Assembly: GCF_023036475.1 (NCBI RefSeq)
Contig: NZ_JAJQKI010000009.1
Coordinates: 100,258-164,257, forward strand
DNA length: 64,000 nt
Source: Bacillus pinisoli
GTDB lineage: Bacteria > Bacillota > Bacilli > Bacillales > SA4
Direction: 5' to 3'
Part shown: positions 26,558 through 34,844 of the stretch, piece after piece
How positions within the stretch are numbered: position 1 is the first letter of the stretch
Layout: every line of letters starts with the position of its first letter
Position numbers and translations under genes: made by a program
Notes under the pieces: model-generated
Told to the model about the DNA's origin: nothing
Database searches by the model: none
What the model saw: the letters and a program-made list of their open reading frames with translations, nothing else

Positions 26558-26573
26558 TTTCTCAATAAAGAAC
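26558..26573 (-). promoter_or_regulatory. Putative SinR operator ahead of the EAR-like RNA
   Basis: The minus strand reads GTTCTTTATTGAGAAA, a copy of the 16-bp SinR-type dyad. It lies just after the end of the EpsB-like gene. TATAGA sits about 16 bases beyond a TTTATT within it, giving a possible but weak promoter that would start near the structured RNA. The arrangement parallels the sites at 16304-16319 and 1814-1829. Confidence 0.5.
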
Positions 26574-26588
26574 AAAAATTCAAAAAAA

Positions 26589-27287
26589 TTATTTCTCGTT
26601 AAGAATAACTCCTACTAATTTAGCATTAGCAAACTCTAATACTTTTTTTGCATCAATCGCTTTATCTAACAGAGTTTTACCTTTTTGAATGATTATTACG
26701 ACACCATCACACAAGTTGGCGAGCACACGGGTCTCTGCTGATTCTAGAACAGGCGGAGTATCAATTAAAACCATGTCATATTTTGATGTAATGTTCTTTA
26801 AAAAATCCTCCATTTCTTTAGAGGCAAGCATTTCTGCTGGATTTGTTGGAATGGGACCGCTTGGCAGAATATCCAAGTTACTTATTCCTGTATAACGAAC
26901 AACTTGATGCAATTCGGCTTCGCCCTTTAAAATGGTGGACAGACCATCTTTATTTTGAAATCGAAAGATGGTATGAATATAAGGGTTTCTCAGATTCGCA
27001 TCTACTAATAAAACTTTGCCTTTTTGATTTGACATGGATACAGCTAAATTGGCTAGAACAGTAGATTTGCCTTCATCTGTTTGAGAGGATGTAATTAATA
27101 GGGTCTGACTTTTGCCTTCCCCCATCACCAAGCGTAAATTGGCTCTTATCGTTCTGAACTGTTCTGAGATCTTGGAAGTGGGGCTTGTATAACAAATCAG
27201 GTTTCGCTTTTTTTTCTTCTTTATTAGTTTTTTTGTACTCGACTTTACCACCGAAAATTTCTCATAGATGGACGTTTTGGTTAGCAT
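26589..27287 (-). CDS. epsB: Tyrosine-kinase-type ATPase (EpsB/CapB/YwqD family)
   Basis: This is a BY-kinase catalytic protein of 232 aa. Walker A is SSQTDEGKSTVLANLAVSM, Walker A' is VLLVDANLRNP and Walker B is DMVLIDTPPV; GLSTILKGE and LPSGPIPTNPAEML are family blocks. The ATG at 27287 has AGGTG 9 bases upstream; the GTG at 27299 falls within that site. It overlaps the EpsA-like gene by 26 bases. The protein ends at KLVGVILNEK, directly after the last core strand, so the usual C-terminal tyrosine cluster is missing. That makes autophosphorylation of the normal kind doubtful, though ATP binding looks intact. Confidence 0.9.
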   Translation of the reverse strand: MLTKTSIYEKFSVVKSSTKKLIKKKKKRNLICYTSPTSKISEQFRTIRANLRLVMGEGKSQTLLITSSQTDEGKSTVLANLAVSMSNQKGKVLLVDANLRNPYIHTIFRFQNKDGLSTILKGEAELHQVVRYTGISNLDILPSGPIPTNPAEMLASKEMEDFLKNITSKYDMVLIDTPPVLESAETRVLANLCDGVVIIIQKGKTLLDKAIDAKKVLEFANAKLVGVILNEK

Positions 27288-28026
27288 GGATAGGTTCACC
27301 TCTTATCTCTACTTCCTGTTCTTCCTCTTCTTCTTCACGTTTTGGAGCAATATTCTTTTTATTCATCTTGGACACTGATCCTACTAATGGAAGTCCCAAG
27401 TAAGCTTCAATATCATGTCTTGTTCGTACACTATTGTCTAAGGAGTCTAGTAAAAAGATTAAGCCGATTCCAGCTATTACTCCTATCCCGAAGGCGAGTA
27501 AAGTACGGTCATTATCTTGATAAATTGGAATAATTTGCCCTTCTGCTTTTGTTTCAGGTATTAGCCTTATGTTTGTAAATCCTAATAGTTCAGCAATTTC
27601 TTGTTCAAAAATAGAAACGGTTGTTTCTGCTATGTTAATAGCAAGATTGGGGTCTAAATTGGTCACACTAATTTTGACTACTTGTGAACCATTTAAGGTA
27701 CTTACATTGATTTGGTTTGCCAAAACTCCTGATGACATATTCAGTTTTAGCTCATCAATTACCTTATCTAGGACTAGCGGATCTTCCACCAATACTAACA
27801 AGGTGTTCATATACTCCGCGTTTGCTTCGATGATCATTCTTTTAGAGGCCTGATATAACGGAGGGGCTTTAAAATAAATGCTATGGAAGTAACCTGCTAC
27901 TGTGAATAATAACGTTACAACCACTAATACCCAGATTCTCTTTTTAATAATGTCATAATACTCTTTTAGATTAATTTCCTTGGCCTTACCGTGAGCATTG
28001 AAGTTATACTGAGTACCTTTATTCAT
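27262..28026 (-). CDS. epsA: Wzz-type chain length determinant / kinase modulator (EpsA/CapA family)
   Basis: This 254-aa membrane protein has two transmembrane helices (about residues 32-52 after EYYDIIKKRIW, and near 190-210 in FGIGVIAGIGLIFLLDSL) flanking an extracytoplasmic loop, then a cytoplasmic tail with a run of Glu. The tail activates the partner ATPase in this family. I start it at the ATG at 28026, with AAAGGTGG 6 bases upstream; the longer reading frame would read through the promoter and leader. It is the first gene of the exopolysaccharide operon. Confidence 0.9.
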   Translation of the reverse strand: MNKGTQYNFNAHGKAKEINLKEYYDIIKKRIWVLVVVTLLFTVAGYFHSIYFKAPPLYQASKRMIIEANAEYMNTLLVLVEDPLVLDKVIDELKLNMSSGVLANQINVSTLNGSQVVKISVTNLDPNLAINIAETTVSIFEQEIAELLGFTNIRLIPETKAEGQIIPIYQDNDRTLLAFGIGVIAGIGLIFLLDSLDNSVRTRHDIEAYLGLPLVGSVSKMNKKNIAPKREEEEEEQEVEIRGEPIHANQNVHL

Positions 28027-28068
28027 TACAACCACCTTTTTTGCTTTATTTACTATTGCACATAAGTA

Positions 28069-28084
28069 ATTCTTTATAAAGAAC
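28069..28084 (-). promoter_or_regulatory. Putative SinR operator in the eps leader
   Basis: The minus strand reads GTTCTTTATAAAGAAT, and 14 of these bases form the perfect palindrome TTCTTTATAAAGAA (28070-28083). The site lies between the leader hairpin and the ribosome site of the EpsA-like gene, about 65-80 bases downstream of the predicted start point. A repressor bound here would block elongation or cooperate with the promoter site. Confidence 0.65.
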
Positions 28085-28093
28085 AACAATTGA

Positions 28094-28131
28094 TAAAAAA
28101 ATAAGCTTACTGATGAATAAGCTATTTTTTT
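28094..28131. terminator. Bidirectional hairpin in the eps leader
   Basis: GCTTA and TAAGC enclose an 8-base loop and are flanked by A-runs and T-runs that extend the stem in both orientations, so either strand gives a hairpin followed by U residues. On the minus strand it lies between the promoter and the first gene, where it could attenuate operon transcription. On the plus strand it could stop transcripts coming from the operon side before the divergent gene. Confidence 0.5.
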
Positions 28132-28153
28132 AGGGAACGTTATCCTTTCCTTT

Positions 28154-28182
28154 ATTTTAGTTCTGTATAAAGAACAAGTCAA
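28154..28182 (-). promoter_or_regulatory. Main exopolysaccharide operon promoter with SinR dyad in the spacer
   Basis: On the minus strand TTGACT (28182-28177) and TAAAAT (28159-28154) are separated by exactly 17 bases, a strong sigma-A arrangement. The spacer contains GTTCTTTATACAGAAC (28175-28160), the best of the six dyads, with GTTCT and AGAAC fully symmetric. A repressor on this site would occlude both promoter elements. The start point would be near 28147, giving a leader of about 120 bases before the EpsA-like gene. Confidence 0.85.
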
Positions 28183-28236
28183 TAGAAAATCTTCTAAATT
28201 TCTCCAACATAACAAACATTTTATATCAACCAATTA

Positions 28237-28279
28237 TTTACAAATTTTCATTTCATTATTATAATCCTTTATAAAGAAC
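28237..28279 (+). promoter_or_regulatory. Divergent promoter with SinR-type operator at the start point
   Basis: TTTACA (28237-28242), a 17-bp spacer and a perfect TATAAT (28260-28265) make a good sigma-A promoter for the secreted Asp-rich protein. The dyad at 28264-28279 (minus strand GTTCTTTATAAAGGAT) begins within the -10 and covers the expected start point near 28272, a classical repressor position. This links the plus-strand gene to the exopolysaccharide operon through the same repressor. Confidence 0.8.
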
Positions 28280-28301
28280 ATATCAATATAATAAGAGAGG
28301 A

Positions 28302-28655
28302 GTGAATAAATTTATTTTGAGAGTCATGTGTCTATTTACTTTACTAATATTGTTATTACTACCTACTTATGTGAATGCATCCTCTTCTTATGGTACATAT
28401 TTTCAGGAGAACACCAACTCCTTTTCGTTCTCTTTTCCTAATTTATTATCATTTTTTACAAGATACTTAAATATTGATACGGAATACAAAGATTATTTAG
28501 TACTCGATGATGATGATAACGGGGATGATCTTAGTGAAATAGATAAGCATAACTGGTGGATAGAATTTGACGATGATGATGACGATTGTGAGGATTGGGA
28601 AGGCAATTGTCAAGATTCATGGGAAATATGGAAGAAGTATTATTGTTGGCCTTAG
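28302..28655 (+). CDS. Secreted Asp-rich protein, probable matrix component
   Basis: The 117-aa product has a signal peptide (MNKFILRVMCLFTLLILLLL, cleavage likely after YVNA) and a mature part of about 90 residues with two acidic runs (LDDDDNGDDLSE and FDDDDDDCEDWEG), several Trp/Tyr residues and three cysteines near the end. I do not recognise the family. The GTG at 28302 lies directly behind GAGAGGA, which is tight; an ATG at 28326 is a fallback that still keeps the hydrophobic core. The gene is transcribed divergently from the exopolysaccharide operon and its promoter carries a SinR-type dyad, so a biofilm matrix or ion-binding role is a reasonable inference. Confidence 0.7.
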   Translation: MNKFILRVMCLFTLLILLLLPTYVNASSSYGTYFQENTNSFSFSFPNLLSFFTRYLNIDTEYKDYLVLDDDDNGDDLSEIDKHNWWIEFDDDDDDCEDWEGNCQDSWEIWKKYYCWP

Positions 28656-28693
28656 TGTCTAATTGTATAAATACATAAAAGGAGCAAAAACAT

Positions 28694-29296
28694 ATGAAAT
28701 TGAAAATATTGTTATGGCTTAGCCTAGTTGGAGGCCTTTTATGGGGATTAAAACCTATTTATGATTTACTCATACTAGATAGAAGAATCTACACAGGTTA
28801 TCCTCCTTCAGACCACACTGATTATGTAAAGTTCTTATTACCTTTATTATGTATAGCTGGTTTATTGATGCTAGCTTATAAGTTTCATAGACCACTTACT
28901 TTTTCTCTTACTATACTCACTCTTGCCCTTGTATCATCTTCCATCTTTTATTATATGGAAACTTATCAACAGTTTTCTGATATTCCCTATATGATTTTAT
29001 TTTCATTACCAGGGATGATACTCTTCTTTACAGGTGCATTTTCGTTAATGGTACAAATACGTAGAGTAGCGGATGCGCAAAAAACTTTATTTTATCTAGC
29101 CATTACACTTACCGTTCTTACAGTTTTATACTGCATCCTACTTCCAGTAGGTATCTTTACCCTGACAGAAGAAACTCTAACGGTTTTAATGGCAATCACT
29201 AACATGTTAATTGGTTTTACATTCGGTTCATTCAGTGTCCCATTTCTCATCACCCGCAAAACCAAGCTGAATATCTCTACAGAACTCACAACATAA
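28694..29296 (+). CDS. Six-helix membrane protein of unknown function
   Basis: The 200-aa protein has about six hydrophobic segments (near residues 4-22, 46-61, 69-87, 97-118, 131-152 and 161-185) and a short charged tail, with no catalytic motif that I can see. AAAGGAG precedes the ATG. It follows the secreted Asp-rich gene by 38 bases without a terminator between, so the two may be co-transcribed and share the SinR-type control. Function unknown. Confidence 0.65.
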   Translation: MKLKILLWLSLVGGLLWGLKPIYDLLILDRRIYTGYPPSDHTDYVKFLLPLLCIAGLLMLAYKFHRPLTFSLTILTLALVSSSIFYYMETYQQFSDIPYMILFSLPGMILFFTGAFSLMVQIRRVADAQKTLFYLAITLTVLTVLYCILLPVGIFTLTEETLTVLMAITNMLIGFTFGSFSVPFLITRKTKLNISTELTT

Positions 29297-29334
29297 GTTA
29301 CAATTAAAATAAAAACATAAAGGAGCCACTCTCT

Positions 29335-30567
29335 ATGAAACAAGAACTAATCACCCGCTTAACTACATACGTAAAGATTGACACTCAATCAGACGCAGAT
29401 AGCACCACCACTCCTTCCACACCAGGTCAATTAACACTAGCTAACCTACTTGTGGAAGAACTAAAATCCATCGGTATGGAAGAAGTAACCGTTGATGAAA
29501 ATGGTTATGTGATGGCAACTCTTCCAGCTAATACTGATAAAGATGTTCCAACAATTGGCTTCCTTGCTCACTTGGATACGGCAACAGACTTTACTGGTGC
29601 AAATGTTAATCCTCAGGTTGTCGAGAACTTCAATGGAAACGATCTGGTTCTAAATGAGTCACTAAACGTTGTTCTTTCTTCAAAGAACTTTCCAGAGCTA
29701 CCTAAATACAAGGGACACACACTCATCACAACGGACGGAACGACTTTACTTGGGGCTGATAACAAAGCTGGTATCACTGAGATCATGACAGCAATGAATT
29801 ACCTACTTCAAAACCCAGAGATTAAGCACGGTAAAATCAGAGTCGCTTTCACTCCTGACGAAGAAATTGGTAGAGGGCCTCATAAGTTTGATGTAGCTGC
29901 TTTTAATGCGAAGTTTGCTTATACGGTTGATGGCGGTCCACTTGGAGAGCTTCAATATGAAAGCTTTAGTGCGGCTGGTGCGAAGATTACGGTGAAGGGT
30001 AATAGTGTTCATCCTGGAACGGCGAAGAACAAAATGGTGAATTCAGCTAAGATTGCCATGGAGCTAAATGGAATGCTTCCAGCTGCTGAAGCACCTGAAT
30101 ATACAGAAGGATATGAAGGGTTCTATCATTTAACTTCCTTCACTGGTGATGTGGAGCAAACGAAGCTTAGCTACATCATTAGAGATTTTGACAGAGCGAG
30201 CTTTGAAGGTAGAAAAGGTACATTACAAAACATCGTTAATCAGTTAAATGAGAAATATGGTGAAGGTACGGTCCTTCTAGAAATGGAAGACCAATATTAC
30301 AACATGAGAGAAAAAATCGAGCCGGTAAAAGAAATCGTCGATATTGCTTATCAAGCCATGAAGAATTTAGACATTGAGCCGATCATCGAACCAATTCGTG
30401 GTGGCACAGATGGTTCACAGCTTTCTTATATGGGACTCCCAACACCAAACATTTTTACAGGTGGCGAAAATTTCCACGGTAAGTTTGAATATGTTTCTGT
30501 TGACAACATGATGAAAGCGACACAAGTAATCGTAGAGATTGCAAGATTATTTGAAGAACAAGCGTAA
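29335..30567 (+). CDS. pepT: Peptidase T (tripeptide aminopeptidase)
   Basis: This is an M20-family dinuclear zinc aminopeptidase that removes the N-terminal residue from tripeptides in the cytoplasm. Zinc-site and family blocks are [13 protein letters not shown] (His and Asp), [13 protein letters not shown] (bridging Asp), [12 protein letters not shown] (Glu pair), [14 protein letters not shown] and the C-terminal [14 protein letters not shown]. It has 410 aa, the usual length, and AAAGGAG before the ATG. A strong terminator follows. Confidence 0.95.
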   Translation: MKQELITRLTTYVKIDTQSDADSTTTPSTPGQLTLANLLVEELKSIGMEEVTVDENGYVMATLPANTDKDVPTIGFLAHLDTATDFTGANVNPQVVENFNGNDLVLNESLNVVLSSKNFPELPKYKGHTLITTDGTTLLGADNKAGITEIMTAMNYLLQNPEIKHGKIRVAFTPDEEIGRGPHKFDVAAFNAKFAYTVDGGPLGELQYESFSAAGAKITVKGNSVHPGTAKNKMVNSAKIAMELNGMLPAAEAPEYTEGYEGFYHLTSFTGDVEQTKLSYIIRDFDRASFEGRKGTLQNIVNQLNEKYGEGTVLLEMEDQYYNMREKIEPVKEIVDIAYQAMKNLDIEPIIEPIRGGTDGSQLSYMGLPTPNIFTGGENFHGKFEYVSVDNMMKATQVIVEIARLFEEQA

Positions 30568-30580
30568 AAGTATGACATTT

Positions 30581-30630
30581 AGTCATCGTTTGTCTATCCA
30601 TGAAAAAGGATAAACGGTGACTAGTTTTTT
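30581..30630 (+). terminator. Intrinsic terminator after pepT
   Basis: AGTCA...CTATCC and GGATA...TGACT form a long stem around GAAAAA-type loop bases, with AACGG/CGTTT pairing in the middle and a run of six T at the end. Confidence 0.85.
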
Positions 30631-30750
30631 ATGGGCTGATGTAGAAGTTGCAAATTATAGCTTTTACCATTTCAATATCTTTAGACTTTGCTAATTTTCT
30701 GATAGAATCTTTATTAAAGTTTATGAATCTTGAAGGACAGTGAAGAATCT

Positions 30751-31353
30751 ATGCACAATGCTAGTACGCAGCCTTCTACAAAGGCGTTTAAACCGAAAGA
30801 TGCGATTTTAGTATTCTCGTCTGTTTCATTAGTTTGTATGTCGGTAATCTTTGGGTTAGTGATTACCGACATTCTTATGATTGAGGATTTCTTATCATTC
30901 CAACATCCTCTAGGCATGGTTTTATATTCTCTTTATTCCCTTATATTCCTTATTCTTTATGGTGTGCTAGTAACCTTATGCACGCCTTCCGGAATGATTG
31001 ATGATACGACTAGAGCCTATGAGCACTATTCCTTTCCCATGCTCCTTGTCTTTCTGTTTGTAGGGGCAGCGTTTGAAGAGCTTTTACTAAGAGGCATTAT
31101 CCAGAATCTTTGTCTACTTGTTATTCAAGATGAATGGAGCTCTATAGCTATTGCTACCACCTTGTTTGTGGCAGGACATGTACACTATTATAAAAAGCCA
31201 ATTATGTTACTTAATATTGCAATTCCCGGTTTTGTTTTTGGATGGATTTATGTAGAAACCAGTAATATACTTGCACCGATAATGGTCCATTTTCTCGCAA
31301 ACCTAGTCATGACCCTTTTATTTAGATATCAAGTTATCAAACTAAGAGAATAG
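30751..31353 (+). CDS. CPBP family intramembrane protease (CAAX/Abi type)
   Basis: This membrane protein of 200 aa (from the ATG at 30751; a TTG 21 bases upstream is possible) has the three signature motifs of the family: AAFEELLLRG (double Glu plus Arg), FVAGHVHYY (His) and MVHFLANLVM (His/Asn), in successive membrane segments. Family members process prenylated proteins or peptides, or act as immunity proteins to bacteriocins; nothing nearby selects one role. AAGGA lies 13 bases upstream of the ATG, which is longer than ideal. Confidence 0.85.
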   Translation: MHNASTQPSTKAFKPKDAILVFSSVSLVCMSVIFGLVITDILMIEDFLSFQHPLGMVLYSLYSLIFLILYGVLVTLCTPSGMIDDTTRAYEHYSFPMLLVFLFVGAAFEELLLRGIIQNLCLLVIQDEWSSIAIATTLFVAGHVHYYKKPIMLLNIAIPGFVFGWIYVETSNILAPIMVHFLANLVMTLLFRYQVIKLRE

Positions 31354-31386
31354 CACTCTAATCCTTCACTGGATAGAGTGCTTTTT
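31352..31386. terminator. Bidirectional terminator between the CPBP and kinase genes
   Basis: AGCACTCTA and TAGAGTGCT pair, with a small inner ATCC/GGAT stem, and TTTTT follows on the plus strand. It sits between convergent genes. Confidence 0.8.
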
Positions 31387-31391
31387 ATTTC

Positions 31392-32702
31392 TTATTGTTT
31401 CACAGGAATCCTTACCGTTGCAGTCGTAAGCTGGTCAGTCGATTCAATTAGTATCTGTCCTCCATACTTGGTGACCATTTCTTTTACAATTGATAATCCT
31501 TGTCCTCTACCTTGGTTGCTGGTCGTCCTTTTTGTTGTATATCCTCTTACAAAAATTTGTTCTACATTGGCGATTTTGAGTCCAGTGTTTCTTATTTGGA
31601 TGACGTAATGTTCTGAATCAATTTCAGTATTAACATGTACTTCTCGGTCCTTTTCCTCCACCTGTTCTGTTGCATCCATGGAATTATCTAAAAGGTTCGA
31701 TAGTATTTTTACTAAGTCTGTCGTTTTAATCGTTCTAAACGTATCATGGTTGATTTCTAGATGAAGGTTAATTCCTCTATTCTGTGCGGCAAGCTTCTTT
31801 TTTTGAAAAAATACAGAGAGCACAGGATTGTCAACACTCACCTGAATGGTCGAAAAAGTCTGAGCTTCGTGAAACAGATGTGTTACATATTCATAGGCTT
31901 GCTTATGTTTTTCAACCTTTAGAAGCCCGTGTAAAACTTGTATATGATTAATAAAATCATGACGCAGTGATTTTACAGAAGAGAGCAGAGACTGTGATTC
32001 CTTGTAATACGTGTCCTCTGTATCACCTATTTCTTTTTTCAGTTCATGTTGGTACCATCTCTGAATGAGGGTAAATGTAATAACTAATAACACAACAATG
32101 ATGCCATTAAATATGAAGGTAGGAATACTATTCCATAACACTTCATGACCAACCGAATCAATGACATCTGTGCTGATATCGATTCCAATGTATCCAATAA
32201 TTTGCTTCTCTTTATCATAAATAGGCGCTCCTACAGAAAGGTAGCTTACATTATACGTTTCATCTTTAATGACTGATGAAAAGTAGGTGTTTCCTTCATA
32301 AGCTTGTTGTACTTGTTCTGTTGGAAGGGTGCATATAATCCCAATTGGATATTCATGCTTATCATCTGCCGGCATTCCCATAATCATCCCACGTGAGATT
32401 TCAGGGTTATCAATCTTTAACGTATATACATATAACGCCCCAATTTTTTCACGGGCATCATTTAAATAACTTCTTATCTCCCAATATCGTTCATCCATGG
32501 AAGGCTCGGCTAAGAATTCCTTATAAGTATCTATATCCATCGAGGCAGCAATAGATTCTGCGGATTTAGTCGTTTTAATAGCAATGGATTCTTCTACAGA
32601 TTGTCTTATATTAGAATAAGAAGTATATATATTCATAATCGTAAACAGTAATACTAGTAAAATGGATAAAGTGATGATTAGCTTTATTCGTTTGCTTTTC
32701 AT
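31392..32702 (-). CDS. SpoOB/DcuS-type sensor histidine kinase, orphan
   Basis: The 436-aa protein has an N-terminal membrane helix (about 8-27), an extracellular sensor region (about 30-185) with a PAS/Cache-like end (VGAPIYDKEKQIIGYIGIDI), a second helix (193-214), the SpoOB-type phosphoacceptor LRHDFINHIQVLHGLL (His248), and an HATPase domain with LLDNSMDATEQ (N-box) and GRGQGLSIVKEMV (G-box). Related kinases sense citrate or dicarboxylates or control antibiotic responses. No response regulator gene is adjacent, which is unusual since this class is normally paired. The ligand is unknown. Confidence 0.88.
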   Translation of the reverse strand: MKSKRIKLIITLSILLVLLFTIMNIYTSYSNIRQSVEESIAIKTTKSAESIAASMDIDTYKEFLAEPSMDERYWEIRSYLNDAREKIGALYVYTLKIDNPEISRGMIMGMPADDKHEYPIGIICTLPTEQVQQAYEGNTYFSSVIKDETYNVSYLSVGAPIYDKEKQIIGYIGIDISTDVIDSVGHEVLWNSIPTFIFNGIIVVLLVITFTLIQRWYQHELKKEIGDTEDTYYKESQSLLSSVKSLRHDFINHIQVLHGLLKVEKHKQAYEYVTHLFHEAQTFSTIQVSVDNPVLSVFFQKKKLAAQNRGINLHLEINHDTFRTIKTTDLVKILSNLLDNSMDATEQVEEKDREVHVNTEIDSEHYVIQIRNTGLKIANVEQIFVRGYTTKRTTSNQGRGQGLSIVKEMVTKYGGQILIESTDQLTTATVRIPVKQ

Positions 32703-32842
32703 ATGGTCTTATTTCCTATCTTTTCTTCCGAATTATATAATTATTTTACTATTATTTCTATTTTCTGACCATGCACACTATTTTCCTATATAAAGCAGTA
32801 CCTGCATATAGTATCCTAATAAATGGATAGAGGAGGAATTTT

Positions 32843-33262
32843 ATGAATTTCGTTATAAAAGCCATTATACTAGCGCTAATCTGTAGTGGATTGGTTTTTT
32901 CCATTTATTATGTAGGGACAAATCTTGCTTCTGAAAAAATGGTGAATACTCTTTCAAGTGAACTGGAGGACAGTGGTCAAATAGAAAAAGTGATTCAAGA
33001 AATTGAGCAGGATCCAGATTTACAAGCTTACATTCAAAATATAGAACAGGTGGATGAAACAACACTTCCATTTAGCACAAAAGAACAAGCAACTAGAACG
33101 GTGATCAAAAAGGTAGGTCTCTCAGAGCTCATGGATATTCAAGAACAGGTTACGAGTGGACAGATGACAAAAGAGGAAGTGCTCTCTAAGTTAGAGGAGA
33201 GCTTAACAGAGGAAGAAATGCTTGCCCTTAAATTAATTGCGTATAAAGAATTGCAGAAATAA
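32843..33262 (+). CDS. Membrane-anchored small protein of unknown function
   Basis: The 139-aa protein has an N-terminal hydrophobic helix (IKAIILALICSGLVFSIYYV) and then an acidic, Glu/Gln-rich helical domain outside the membrane (ELEDSGQIEKVIQEIEQ, EQVTSGQMTKEEVLSKLEE). There is no lipobox. GAGGAGG precedes its ATG. It is transcribed divergently from the histidine kinase, 140 bp apart, and ends with its own terminator. I do not recognise a family; related proteins are scattered in Bacillus. Confidence 0.7.
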   Translation: MNFVIKAIILALICSGLVFSIYYVGTNLASEKMVNTLSSELEDSGQIEKVIQEIEQDPDLQAYIQNIEQVDETTLPFSTKEQATRTVIKKVGLSELMDIQEQVTSGQMTKEEVLSKLEESLTEEEMLALKLIAYKELQK

Positions 33263-33289
33263 AAGCTGACTCCGTTTGAGCCAGCTTTT
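33261..33289. terminator. Terminator after the 139-aa protein gene
   Basis: AAAAGCTG-A-CTC and GAG-C-CAGCTTTT form a stem with A- and T-rich ends, usable from both sides between convergent genes. Confidence 0.8.
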
Positions 33290-33317
33290 ATTTGTGTCTA
33301 GTTTCAGCGACCAGTCC

Positions 33318-34775
33318 CTACCACCTAGCCGTTAACATCTTCCGACGAGTATAAAACTCCACTCCGTCAGGACCATTGGCATGCAGGTCCCCATAAAACG
33401 AATTCTTCCAACCTGAGAATGGGAAGAACGCCATTGGTGCCGGAACACCGATATTCACCCCAAGCATACCTACTTCAATATTTTCTCTAAAGTAACGAAC
33501 ATTGCTACCGTCTTGTGTAAATAAGCAAGCCCCGTTTCCAAAATCAGACTGGTTCGTTAGCTCGATTGCTTCTTCTAGGCTGCCTACTCGTACAATGGAA
33601 AGTACGGGAGCAAAGATTTCATCCTTCCAAATTTTCATGGTAGGCTTCACGTTATCAAAAATCGTTGGGCCGATAAAGTAACCGTTTTGGTGGTATGCTT
33701 CATCTTTTCGTCCGTCACGTACGAGTGTGGCTCCTTCTTCTTCACCACTCACGATATAGCTTTCTGTGCGCTGTTTATGCTCAGGACGAATAACTGGCCC
33801 TAAGAAAACATCATCCTCTAGTCCGTTTCCAATTTTGATTTCATCAGCTTTTTCATTTAGTTTTTGAATAAGCGGTTCTACGACATCGCCAACCGCCACA
33901 ACAACGGCACACGCCATACATCTTTCCCCCGCTGAACCATACGCAGCTGCCACGATTTCTTTTACCGCTGCGTCTAAGTCTGCATCTGGCATAACAATCG
34001 AGTGATTTTTCGCACCGGCAAGTGCTTGAACACGCTTGCCGTTATTAGCAGCCGTTTTGTAAATATATTCTGCCACTGGTTGGGATCCTACGAAGGAAAT
34101 AGCCGGTACATCTTTGTGATGTAACAGTCCGTTTACGACATCATGAGCACCGTGAACAATGTTGAGAACGCCATCTGGTAAGCCAGCTTCTGTGAAAAGC
34201 TCAGCTAAGCGGTTGGCAAGGAGCGGTGTTCGTTCAGATGGCTTCAACACAAAGGTATTTCCTAACGCAATTGCTAATGGAAACATCCAACATGGTACCA
34301 TCATCGGGAAGTTAAATGGAGTAATTCCACCGACCACTCCGACAGGATAACGGTACATACCTGATTCAATATTCGTTGCGATATCAGGGAGCTGTTTCCC
34401 CATCATTAGTGTTGGAGCTCCTGCTGCAAATTCTACACATTCAATTCCGCGCTGTACTTCCCCATGCGCTTCTTTAAAGCTTTTACCGTTCTCGATGGTG
34501 ATTAATCTAGCTAGTTCATCCCACTGTTCCACAAGGAGTTGTTGATATTTAAATAGAATACGAGCACGTTTTGGAACTGGAGTTTTACTCCAGGTTTTGA
34601 ACGCTTCTTTTGCAGCTTTTACGGCGAGGTCTACATCTTCATCAGTTGAAATTGGAACTTGGGCTAACTCTTCTCCGGTTGCTGGGTTAGGAACTGTTTG
34701 ATACTGCTTTGTTTTTGCCTCTACCCATACACCATTTATATAGTTTTTTAATAGTTTCGTTGTCGTTGTCGTCAT
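33318..34775 (-). CDS. mmsA: Methylmalonate-semialdehyde dehydrogenase (CoA-acylating)
   Basis: This ALDH-family enzyme converts malonate or methylmalonate semialdehyde to acetyl- or propionyl-CoA (IolA in inositol catabolism, MmsA in valine catabolism). It shows [48 protein letters not shown], the catalytic Cys in [17 protein letters not shown], and [18 protein letters not shown], the last being specific to this subfamily. It has 485 aa, full length. It is 69 bases downstream of an iron alcohol dehydrogenase gene, which suggests that alcohol, semialdehyde and acyl-CoA steps act together. No other iol genes are present. Confidence 0.93.
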   Translation of the reverse strand: MTTTTTKLLKNYINGVWVEAKTKQYQTVPNPATGEELAQVPISTDEDVDLAVKAAKEAFKTWSKTPVPKRARILFKYQQLLVEQWDELARLITIENGKSFKEAHGEVQRGIECVEFAAGAPTLMMGKQLPDIATNIESGMYRYPVGVVGGITPFNFPMMVPCWMFPLAIALGNTFVLKPSERTPLLANRLAELFTEAGLPDGVLNIVHGAHDVVNGLLHHKDVPAISFVGSQPVAEYIYKTAANNGKRVQALAGAKNHSIVMPDADLDAAVKEIVAAAYGSAGERCMACAVVVAVGDVVEPLIQKLNEKADEIKIGNGLEDDVFLGPVIRPEHKQRTESYIVSGEEEGATLVRDGRKDEAYHQNGYFIGPTIFDNVKPTMKIWKDEIFAPVLSIVRVGSLEEAIELTNQSDFGNGACLFTQDGSNVRYFRENIEVGMLGVNIGVPAPMAFFPFSGWKNSFYGDLHANGPDGVEFYTRRKMLTARW

Positions 34776-34844
34776 AATGGATCCCCTCTCTACCTTTACT
34801 TACTTTCACAATAAACCAATTAATTGGAAAATTCCAGCAACATG

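Noticed and set aside
28027..28233. N-terminal extension of the EpsA-like gene
   Set aside because: It would read through the promoter, a SinR-type dyad and the leader hairpin; the ATG at 28026 has a strong ribosome site.
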